A stretch of DNA of 64,000 nt from Mortierella sp. BCC40632 (taxonomy: Eukaryota > Mortierellomycota > Mortierellomycetes > Mortierellales > Mortierellaceae), in the NCBI GenBank assembly GCA_011634665.1, contig WAEK01000018.1, positions 721,501 to 785,500 on the forward strand. Reading direction: 5' to 3'. Each line of letters opens with the position of its first letter. The stretch's first letter is position 1. The position numbers and the translations under genes are program-made. The notes under the pieces are model-generated. The model was not told the DNA's origin and did not search any database. It saw nothing but the letters and a program-made list of their open reading frames with translations. Positions 24,830 through 34,359 of this stretch are shown here, one piece after another.

Positions 24830-26994
24830 ATGCATTCTACCCTGATCCTCGGTACTACCGCAGCAGCGGTGGCGGTAGCCTACGCACTCAAGCCCAAGAA
24901 GCCCAAGACCGAACTTGAGGCAAAGTCTGTACCGATCCCAATCCCGAAACACTACCTTCCTTTTCAACTCGACTTAGTCGTTTCCTATATCGTGGACACG
25001 CTCCTTGGTGGTGACGAATATGAAGGGATTCTCGAAATGGTCAAGAAGTATGGCAAAACCATGAATTTCCGGGGCGCTGGTCAGGACTTTATCATTATTA
25101 TCGAGCCATCGAGCATCCAGCACGTCTTGGCTAAGCATCAGCCAAATTATGAGAAAGGTATATTTGTACTTCCTAATTGCTATTCACAAGTCTTTAGTTC
25201 TCGAAACTCACAAAAGCTACTTCCGGCCGTCATGAAATCGGACTAGGCCCTGAATTCAATGACATCTTTCACGAGTTCCTGGGCTCCGGAATTTTCAATG
25301 CTGATGGAGAGACGTGGAAGACGCAACGTCAGATTGCAAGGTATGAACTTGGGAGCTTTCACACTTTGCTTTGCATTTCAGACTAAGAGAGATGATTAAT
25401 GAAAGGACCTTCTTCGGCAATTAGACCTCACTTCCAGACTTCAGAGTTCAAGGATGCAGCATTGATTAACAGACATGCTGATGTGTTGATCAAAGTCATA
25501 AACCAACACATTGACTCCAACCCCAACTCACCTCTTGAGGTTCAGGTATGTCTCCAAAAGACGACCAGACTAGACTCTAAAAGAAATTTAGCACTTCTAT
25601 GTTTCGATCCTATATCTCGCTCCTAATCCTGACCAACACTTTTCTCTTCCCAGGATCTGTTCTGCAGATTCACTCTTGATGAGGCTTCTGAGTTCTTGTT
25701 TGGAGAGACTGTCAACTCACTGAATGAGAAAGACTCTGACTTTACGACAGCATTCAACTATGCTCAGATGATCACTGCCTGGCGATTCCGTATCCCGCTC
25801 TGGCACCTCTTTGTCCCCAAACGTCGATTCATTCGTGAGATTAAAGTCTTGGACGAATTTGTGCTGAAGATCATCAACAATGCCATTGCTCGAAAGGAGG
25901 CCAAGGAGAAGAGTGGAGAGAAGGACGATAGGGAGGATACTCGACACGATAATCTGTTGGAGCACTTCTTGCATTATCAAACAGAGAACGACTTTTCGGT
26001 TACATACCTTCGTGACATGTTGCTCAACTTTATGATTGCTGGACGCGATACGGTATGTGTGCTTTCGGCTTGCTCGATCTTGGACTTCAATGACACTACC
26101 TCTATAGACCTTCCAGCCTGTGGAGTTTAGAGTACTTATTCCTCATTCCTCTTGTCACAACAGACAGCTTCGCTCCTCACCTGGACAATGTGGTATCTCG
26201 TGAACTACCCCGACGTGGCTGACAAGATTTACAGGGAGATCATAGATGTCATCGGACCCACCGCCACTCCAGAATATGATGACATCAAAAAGTTGAAGTG
26301 AGTTGATCAACTAGGAGTATAGGATAAAGAACAACGCAGCTTGCTCACTAATGGCACTATGCTTACTGATGTTACTCATACCTTTTTGACTGATGCTCTG
26401 TCCTCAGGTACCAGAAACAGGTTATCAACGAGGTTCTGCGCCTTCGCCCACCAGTCCCCATTAATATGCGGTATGCAATTGTTCAGAACTACCATTTTGG
26501 AGCTCTAAAGCTTCTATCTCCTTCGTTTCAATAATCCGCTGATGTTTACTTTCGCCACTTACAAAAAAATGTGCAACTTATCTGCTGAAATGGGACCCTG
26601 GGACCTCTATAGACAAAGTATCGAGGAAGATGTTCTTCCTAATGGCTACTATATCCCACCACACACTGTGGTGTCCTACAGCGCCTATATCACTCATCGT
26701 ATGCCTGAGTACTGGGGTGAAGATGCTGACAAGTTTGATCCTGATCGATGGGGTCCTGAGCGTGTTGGTTCGATCAAGCCATTCATGTTTGTGCCTTTCC
26801 ATGCTGGTCCAAGAATCTGTCTAGGCCAGAACCTAGCTTACATGACAGCTCAGGTTGCATTGACTCGCATCATGCAAGCATTTGTGTTCAAGCGTGCCGA
26901 GGGTTTTGAGCCAAAACAGTATGGAGATATTGTTCTCTTCTCGCGCAACGGTGTTGAAGTCATGGTCGAAAAAAGAACCCCAAAGGGAGTCTAG
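24830..26994 (+). CDS. Cytochrome P450, copy A
   Basis: Membrane-bound haem monooxygenase. Seven exons: 24830-25157, 25247-25340, 25425-25545, 25654-26052, 26164-26297, 26408-26470, 26613-26994; 506 residues. A hydrophobic anchor (STLILGTTAAAVAVAYAL) precedes the basic KPKKPK. I-helix AGRDT spans the exon 4/5 border (about 310-314), K-helix EVLR (about 366), FDPDRWGPERV, and the haem loop FVPFHAGPRICLGQ (about 439-452, Cys ligand intact). AGRDT with this haem loop is typical of fatty-acid and alkane hydroxylases of the CYP52/CYP86/CYP704 kind, so a fatty-acid-like substrate is likely but not shown. Intact; exon 6 ends INMR where copies B-D have NGR. Ctr2 follows 537 nt downstream on the same strand. 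Confidence 0.9.
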
Positions 26995-28075
26995 GTGATC
27001 GGAGACTAGGGACTAAGAATGGTCGATAGGACGTTTGACATCGGTGTCATCGTGATGGCAAACATATAGGACATAAACCCAGAGGACACTTACGAATGCC
27101 AAGCCTGTCCTGGCTGCTCAAAGGACCGCGGAATTTGCTCTATGTTATTGGAAAAGAGACACATTGCTACAAACACCAAGTTTCTTGGCCAATAAAGAAA
27201 AGATATCATGTAGTCTCTTGGACTCCCTAGGTGCGATAGAACATGTTTATGAGCTTTCTCGCGTGCAGAGTACTATGACACCGCAACCCTTTATTAATTG
27301 CCGCACCCACAGAAGCTTAACACGCCTCCACGTTGCATTTGAGAAAGCTTATTCTCCATTTGTTTTCGAATTGCCGCGTCTTGGTTAGTATATAAATCCC
27401 AGCTTTCGAAGGGGGGGACTGGATTCCACCTCACATCTCAAACTCCACATCTCTCACAGTACTACTCGAATCCTGATATCATCCCAATCCTCTCTTTCAC
27501 TACCTCGACAAGAAACACCAAATTTGTCGCCATGGATCACAACGGACATAGTGGTCACAACGGACATTTTGGCCACAACGGACACAATGGTCACAACGGT
27601 CACATCGGACAAAGCACAGATGGAGGTTGTAGCATGGAGATGGTCTTCAACTGGTCAACAGAGAACATATGCGTTGTCTTCGAATCATGGAAGATCAACT
27701 CCTCACTCTCTATGACTATCTCTTGCATTGCCATCATCGCCCTCATGGTCTCCTACGAATACCTTCGTGACTACGCTCGCCGATACGACCAGCGATTGCT
27801 TGATGGAGACCGAAAGCGCCAATCCGCCGAAAGCTCCTTTTCTCCTGGATCCCACAAGAGTGGCAAGCTCTCTCTCTCGAGTAGTCGCCCAGACCTAGAG
27901 AAAAGTACGCCACTTGACATGAGTGATAATTGTCGTCCCAACTGCCTACTTTGAAATCCTCAAGTGAAGTCAGAACAACTAATAGTAAATTTCCTTCCTT
28001 CTTTTGCAGACCACTATCACTTTTTAGACCCACAGATCATCAGCAACTTGGACGTTCGCTCCTATACATGGCGCA
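26960..28075 (+). repeat. Duplicated block, copy 1 (P450 3' end to Ctr exon 2)
   Basis: This 1.1-kb stretch is almost identical by eye to 32430-33540, including non-coding DNA between the P450 stop and the Ctr start. Flanking P450 sequence is clearly more diverged, so the block marks a recent duplication or conversion tract. Confidence 0.85.
27296..27393 (+). promoter_or_regulatory. Ctr2 upstream control block
   Basis: Contains AATTGCCGC twice (27296-27304 and 27369-27377) and the AAGCTTATTC...AATTGCCGCG...AGTATA arrangement also found upstream of Ctr1, followed by a TATATAAA at about 27390. It lies 140-240 nt before the Ctr2 ATG. Confidence 0.55.
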
Positions 28076-28223
28076 AGTCGCTGTAGGATATTTCTTGATG
28101 CTCATTTTCATGACCTACAATGGTTATCTGATGGCTAGCACAATTGTGGGAGCAGGACTGGGGTTCTTCTACTTTGGAGGCGATAACCTTTCATCCTCTA
28201 GCAAAGCGCTGAGTTGCCACTGA
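27532..28223 (+). CDS. Ctr-family copper transporter 2
   Basis: Exons 27532-27904 and 28036-28223 give 186 residues. The outer N-terminus is a histidine repeat built on the tripeptide HNG (MDHNGHSGHNGHFGHNGHNG), followed by CSMEMVFNWSTENICVVFESW. Membrane segments match Ctr1: SMTISCIAIIALMVSYEYL, GYFLMLIFMTYNGYLM (MxxxM present), and STIVGAGLGFFYFGG (GxxxG); the end is again SCH. The intron lies at the same place as in Ctr1, before the second membrane segment. The DMSDN-type residues after the donor are intronic. Appears intact. P450-A lies directly upstream and P450-B downstream, all on the plus strand; shared control with the other Ctr genes is suggested by the upstream block. Confidence 0.9.
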
Positions 28224-29147
28224 ATGCCAGTAGGAGCAATAAATGCCATATTAGCCATTTTGGCCGCCCCGTGTTTTCTTGACTAAAAGACACTCCATAG
28301 TGACAGGGTATCGTGGAAAGGGGGGAGAAGCCTCCGGTGGACTATCATTGCACCTTGAGAAACTCCTGTTAAACCATCTAGTCATTTCACTTTCACTTTC
28401 CTGACCCCTAGTAGATGATACTGAATAAAAGTAGATGGGGATCATGAAGAGAACACCTTTCAGTAACTGTATCATTGAGAAGAGGAAGGCCATTTGATCT
28501 GTCTCTACATTTCTCTCTAGTCAATCCACTCGGCCATTGGGTGGCGAAGAAGCTGTCAGGCGAGGACATCCTGTAAAAACATTAGAAGTAATGGGCGAAT
28601 GCAGATGGTCAATGTGAGTAGGTGGAGTGTAGTCTTCGTGAATAGAAAATGAAAAGGAAATCCTCCACACGCAAAATCTCCTACACCTGATTTTGCTCTG
28701 AGGTTCTTTTTTTTTTTTTTTTTTTTTTTTCAATCACACTAGCGTCATTGTGTATTTTCACCTGTTTTTATTTCCAGAGTGCAATCTTCGACACTATACT
28801 TGTGTTTAATTGAATCTTTTCGTTAGGGAACTTGCCCAAACAGTCGATCGGTGTGCAAATTCTTCCTTCAGGTTATAGCCAAATCATCTGCTAGACAGAA
28901 TATCTTGGGGCAACTCTGTTTAACTTGCTTTGCACTATACAGATTAAAAACATTTGACCAAACTAAATATCAGTAGGTTTTATTGACCTCACCTTAGTTC
29001 ACTGCAGTCCGGTTCCAGTTCCTAGGATATCGTAGTTTATAGAATGAAAATGGTGAAGCTTCCACCGTGACTGTTCTAAAAACATTGTTAAGTCTGGTCT
29101 TTGAATAATTCCATATGGGATTCGTCTGCAAAAATCACATATGAGTG
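28224..29147. other. Intergenic after Ctr2
   Basis: No gene seen. A T-run lies at 28708-28730. Open frames are short and unremarkable on both strands. Confidence 0.6.
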
Positions 29148-29149
29148 TA

Positions 29150-29478
29150 GGTTATGAACATTCCTCATGTATCCAGCCTTTTGGTTCTACTCGAAGCCTT
29201 TGTTTGATCGACCAATCAAAGGGCTGACTTCGCCCTTTTTTGGTGCTCCTGCTTCGGCTACATGTTTTATTGCTATATAGGGAGCTCTTCATTGTTCCTC
29301 CTTGCCGCGATAGCAATCCAAAACTAGCCAGATGTCCTGCAGGCATGACATATACCTCGGATCTAAAAAGAATAGAGCATTTGGACTTTTTCCCTAATGG
29401 TCCCTTCAGGCTATCTGAGTACGTGCACGCAGAACCCTTGCGGGCCAAAACTTTATCCAGAAATTCAGCTAAACGTTC
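29150..29478 (-). repeat. About 330-bp dispersed repeat, inverted copy
   Basis: Read on the minus strand this stretch matches 33600-33910 on the plus strand: shared landmarks are GCTGAATTTC, GGGACCATTAGGGAAAAA, TTAGATCCGAGG, GCTATCGCGGCAAGGAGG-type sequence and a final GATTGG. Both copies lie downstream of a Ctr gene and upstream of a P450, but in opposite orientation. In both copies one frame is open across much of the element and the two frames align, so it may be remnant coding sequence. Origin unknown. Confidence 0.6.
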
Positions 29479-29761
29479 TACTGAATAAGTGGCTGGTTTT
29501 CGGTAGTTTCTATGATACGGCTTACGATCAAAGCCTAATCGTTTACCTGTAACAAATCATCTCCGGTATCGGTAAAATAAAAACTCCTTGAGGGCACTGG
29601 CATTACTAGTAAAAAGTACCAAGTCTCCTGGCGACCTCAATGTTGGTTGCTTCCTAGTACTTGCAGTGTAATTTTCACCATTCCAATGCTTTATGTCGGC
29701 ATTGACTTGAATACAATGCCAATACTTCACAAAAGTATGTGTCTATGCATAATGCCAGTCA

Positions 29762-29792
<31 letters not shown>

Positions 29793-29889
29793 CAGGCAAA
29801 GGGTACAGCCAAATCTGGTTTTCAAGGACAAATCCTCCGCGAAATCATTCGTAAAAACCAGATTAAGAGGTTGGCTCGTAAAAACCAGA

Positions 29890-30332
29890 TTCTACTGTAC
29901 TCCATTTGCCCTTACTGGGCTAAAGGACTGTGTACAGAAGCCATGGAGAGTGAGCTGTAGTTGGCTTTGCTTCTGTTGACTCATGCCTTGGTCAATCTCA
30001 ACACCTTCCAAAGGACCGAGGTGAAGACTAGGACGCAACAAGCATGAATTACGTCCATCAGGATGCAGGCTGAGTCTCTAGAATAGATAAATACCAAGGA
30101 TTGTCGCTGAAGTTTTTCATGCAGCACGCTTTTTACTGCTTTAGCAGACATCCAAACAACTGACTCCCTCCACAACTCTTGCCAATTTTCCCTTTCTCAT
30201 CTCATCCGAGCCTCCTCACATAATTATATTCACGCACTAGGACGAACCTCCCTTCCCCTCTCCTTGATCTTTATTGTCAGCTCAACTGTCCACACCTCAT
30301 CCTCTCTTACACTGCATCACACAGCAGACACA
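29890..30332 (+). promoter_or_regulatory. P450-B promoter region shared with P450-C
   Basis: From about 29990 to 30230 this is nearly identical to 34013-34244, ahead of P450-C; weaker similarity begins near 29900. The start codon follows a CT-rich leader ending CACAGCAGACACA. The shared block implies common regulation of B and C, distinct from A. Confidence 0.65.
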
Positions 30333-32470
30333 ATGGTTTCCAACGTGTTCCTCGGTACCACTCTGGCGGCTGCCATAGCTGCCTATGTTCTCAAGCCTAA
30401 AAGACCCAAGACAGAACTCGAAGCAAAGTCTGTGAGCATTCCGCTTCCACAACATTACCTCCCTTTCCAGCTCGACTTGGTTCTCGCTGACCTCAAGACC
30501 GTCCTCAGCGGTGAAGACAGGCTTGATAGAATGTACGACATAGTGAAGAAGTGTGGTAGGACCCTGAACTTTAGGAACGCGGGTCAAGACTTTATCCTTG
30601 TTACTGAACCTTCAAGTATCCAGCATATTCTGTCCAAAAACCAACCGAATTATGAGAAAGGTAAGACTTGCTGTTCCAACTCTCTAACGCAGTGGATTTT
30701 TAGGAATTGAATCTTGTGAAAGGTAGTTACTAATCGTATTCGACATGGATTAGGTCCTATCTTTTATGACATCTTTCACGAATTCCTGGGCTCCGGAATT
30801 TTCAATGCTGATGGAGAGATGTGGAAGACGCAGCGTCAGATTGCAAGGTATGAACTTGGGAGCTTTCACACTTTGCTTTGCATTTCAGACTAAGAGAGAT
30901 GATTAATGAAAGGACCTTCTTTGGCAATTAGACCTCACTTCCAGACTTCAGAGTTCAAGGATGCAGCATTGATTAACAGACATGCTGATGTGTTGATCAA
31001 AGTCATAAACCAACATATTGACTCCAACCCCAACTCACCTCTTGAGGTTCAGGTATGTCTCCAAAAGACGACCAGGCTAGACTCTAGAAGAAAGTTAGCA
31101 CTTCTATGTTTTGATCCTATATCTCGCTCCTAATCCTGACCAACACTTCTCTCTTCCCAGGAACTGCTCTGTCGATTCACTCTTGATGAGGCCTCTGAGT
31201 TCCTGTTTGGAGAGAGTGCCAATTCACTGAATGAGAAAGACTCTAAGTTTACAACAGCATTCAACTATTCTCAGTGGATCATTGCTTTGCGGATGCGTCT
31301 CCCTTTCTGGCGACTCACAGTTCCCAAGCGACGGTACCTTAAAGAGATTGCAGTCTTGGACGATTTTATAATGAAAATCATCAACAATGCCATTGCTCGA
31401 AAGGAGGCCAAGGAGAAGAGTGGGGAGAAGGATGATAAGGAGGATGCTCGGCACAATAGTTTGCTTGAACATTTCTTGAATTCTCAAGAAATGGACGCCT
31501 TTTCAATGAAGTATCTTCGTGACATGTTACTCAACTTTATGCTTGCTGGACGCGATACGGTAAGTGTGCTATTGGTTCACTCGATCTTGAAATTCAATGA
31601 CACTACATCTATAGGCTCTTCAACCTGTGAAGTTCAGAGTGCTCATTCTTCACTCTTCTTGTCACAACAGACAGCTTCGCTTCTCACCTGGACAATTTGG
31701 TATCTCGTAAACTACCCTGATGTGGCCGACAGACTCTACAATGAGATCAAAGAAGTCCTTGGACCGAATACGGCTCCAGAATATGATGACATCAAGAAAC
31801 TGAAGTAAGTGAAGTGGATCACACAAGAATGGAGAGTATATCATATCTCGATCTGCTGATGGTCACACTCTCACCGACACGACTCTCTGTTTCTTGATCC
31901 TCTATCCTCAGATACCAGAAGCAAGTTATCAACGAGGTCCTACGCCTTCGCCCACCAGTTCCTCTCAATGGACGGTATGTGACTTTTCAATCTCTATTGC
32001 TACTCTTGGCAAAGTTTATGCTCCACAAGCAAGCTACTAACAATGTTGGGGAACCTCTACCAAACTGGATATTTTATGACCTCAATAGACGAAGCGTTGA
32101 GGAAGATGTTCTTCCTAATGGCTACTATATCCCTCCTGGCACTTCTGTTTCCTACAGCGCCTATATCACCCATCGTATGCCTGAGTACTGGGGTGAAGAT
32201 GCTGACAAGTTTGATCCTGATCGATGGGGTCCTGAGCGTGTTGGTTCGATCAAGCCATTCATGTTTGTGCCTTTCCATGCTGGTCCAAGAATCTGTCTAG
32301 GCCAGAACCTGGCCTACACGACGGTCCAAGTTGCATTGACTCGCATCATGCAAGCATTTGTGTTTAAACCTATCGAGGGTTTTGAGCCAAAGCAGAATGC
32401 AGATGGTTTGCTCTTCTCGCACAACGGTGTTGAAGTCATGGTCGAAAAAAGAACCCCAAAGGGAGTCTAG
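30333..32470 (+). CDS. Cytochrome P450, copy B
   Basis: Same seven-exon plan as copy A: 30333-30660, 30754-30847, 30932-31052, 31161-31559, 31671-31804, 31912-31974, 32089-32470; 506 residues. Anchor VFLGTTLAAAIAAYVL is followed by KPKRPK. AGRDT, EVLRLRPP, FDPDRWGPERV and FVPFHAGPRICLGQ are all intact, so it should be a functional haem enzyme of the same CYP52/CYP86-like kind. Exons 2-3 and introns 2-3 are almost the same as in A, while exon 1 differs; from exon 5 on it is nearly the same as C, and its 3' end matches A again. This patchwork points to gene conversion. The broken Ctr3 follows at the spacing seen between A and Ctr2. Confidence 0.9.
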
Positions 32471-33540
32471 GCGATCGGAAACCAGGGACTGAGAATAGTC
32501 GATAGGACGTTTGTGTCATCGTGATGGCAAACATATAGGACATAAACCCAGAGGACACTTACGAATGCCAAGCCTGTCCTGGCTGCTCAAAGGACCGCGG
32601 AATTTGCTCTATGTTATTGGAAAAGAGACACATTGCTACAAACACCAAGTTTCTTGGCCAATAAAGAGAAGATATCATGTAGTCTCTTGGACTCCCTAGG
32701 TGCGATAGAACATGTTTATGAGCTTTCTCGCGTGCAGAGTACTATGACACCGCAACCCTTTATTAATTGCCGCACCCACAGAAGCTTAACACGCCTCCAC
32801 GTTGCATTTGAGAAAGCTTATTCTCCATTTGTTTTCGAATTGCCGCGTCTTGGTTAGTATATAAATCCCAGCTTTCGAAGGGGGGGGGGGACTGGATTCC
32901 ACCTCACATCTCAAACTCCACATCTCTCACAGTACTACTCGAATCCTGATATCATCCCAATCCTCTCTTTCACTACCTCGACAAAAACACCAAATTTGTC
33001 GCCATGGATCACAACGGACATAGTGGTCACAACGGACATTTTGGCCACAACGGACACAATGGTCACAACGGTCACATCGGACAAAGCACAGATGGAGGTT
33101 GTAGCATGGAGATGGTCTTCAACTGGTCAACAGAGAACATATGCGTTGTCTTCGAATCATGGAAGATCAACTCCTCACTCTCTATGACTATCTCTTGCAT
33201 TGCCATCATCGCCCTCATGGTCTCCTACGAATACCTTCGTGACTACGCTCGCCGATACGACCAGCGATTGCTTGATGGAGACCGAAAGCGCCAATCCGCC
33301 GAAAGCTCCTTTTCTCCTGGATCCCACAAGAGTGGCAAGGCTCCTCTCTCGAGTAGTCGCCCAGACCTAGAAAAGTACGCCACTTGACATGAGTGATAAT
33401 TGTCGTCCCAACTGCCTACTTTGAAATCCTCAAGTGAAGTCAGAACAACTAATAGTAAATTTCCTTCCTTCTTTTGCAGACCACTATCACTTTTTAGACC
33501 CACAGATCATCAGCAACTTGGACGTTCGCTCCTATATATG
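32430..33540 (+). repeat. Duplicated block, copy 2
   Basis: Near-identical partner of 26960-28075. Similarity to the Ctr2 region fades inside Ctr exon 2 and stops near 33592. Confidence 0.85.
32765..32862 (+). promoter_or_regulatory. Upstream control block of broken Ctr3
   Basis: Copy of the Ctr2 control block, with AATTGCCGC at 32765-32773 and 32838-32846 and the TATATAAA retained. The promoter is thus intact although the gene is not. Confidence 0.5.
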
Positions 33541-33593
33541 GCACAAGTCGTTGCGGGATATTTTTGATGCTCATCTATATGACCTAAAATGGT
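33004..33593 (+). pseudogene. Broken Ctr copper transporter 3
   Basis: Exon 1 is almost identical to that of Ctr2, including the HNG repeat, but two bases are missing just before the splice donor (at about 33370), which changes intron phase. In exon 2 a further single-base loss in the GGATATTTTTGATG stretch (about 33555) brings back the original frame for about eight residues, then a TAA in the ACCTAAAATGG sequence ends it. Similarity to Ctr2 stops directly after this, before the GxxxG membrane segment and SCH end. Even if spliced it would lack a proper second membrane helix and the whole third one, so it cannot form a normal Ctr channel. A dispersed repeat begins right at the break. Confidence 0.85.
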
Positions 33594-33599
33594 GTTTTT

Positions 33600-33910
33600 T
33601 TGCTGAATTTCCAAATAGAGTTTTGAGAGATTTCAGTTCGCAATGAATCCCTTGCACGTACCCTGGTGGCCTGTGGGGACCATTAGGGAAAAAAACAGAC
33701 GCTCTTTTCATGTTAGATCCGAGGCAGATATCATGCTTGCAGGGTATCTGACTGGTTTTGGGTCGCTATCGCAACAAGGAGGAGCAATGAAGAACACCCA
33801 ATTTAGCAATCAAACATGTGGCCAAAGCAGGAGGATTAAAAAGGGGCAGGATCAGTCCTTTGTGATTGGTAGATTAAACCAAGGCTTCGAATTGATCCAA
33901 GAGAATGAGA
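33600..33910 (+). repeat. About 330-bp dispersed repeat, direct copy
   Basis: Plus-strand partner of the element at 29150-29478 (see there). It starts at the point where the broken Ctr3 loses similarity to Ctr2, so its arrival, or a recombination at it, may have removed the end of Ctr3. Confidence 0.6.
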
Positions 33911-34359
33911 ACATGCAGTGTACTCTATTTGACCTTGCTGGACTAAAGGACTGTGCACCGAAGACGTGGAGGGTGAGCTGCGGTCGACTTTGATTATTTT
34001 GGCTCATGCCTTGTTCAGTCTCGAAACCTTCCAAAGGACCGAGGTGAAGACTAGGACGCAACAAGCATGAATTACGTCCATCAGGATGCAGGCTGAGTCT
34101 CTAGAATAGATAAATACCAAGGATTGTCGCTGAAGTTTTTCATGCAGCACGCTTTTTACTGCTTTAGCAGACATCCAAACAACTGACTCCCTCCACAACT
34201 CTTGCCAATTTTCCCTTTCTCATCTCATCCGAGCCTCCTCACATAAATAAATTCACACGCTCGGAGGAACCTCCCCCCCCCTCCCCCCTCCCCCGACTTT
34301 TATTGCCAACACAACTATACGCTTCATCTTCTCTTAAGCTCCATTACACAACAGACACA
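33911..34359 (+). promoter_or_regulatory. P450-C promoter region shared with P450-B
   Basis: Matches 29900-30332, with the part 34013-34244 nearly identical. A CT/C-rich run (about 34270-34294) sits in the leader before the ATG at 34360. Confidence 0.65.

Noticed and set aside
27905..27954. Continuation of the Ctr2 frame past the donor, ending in a stop
   Set aside because: Splicing at 27905-28035 joins the conserved second and third membrane segments in frame, as in Ctr1, so the extension is intronic.
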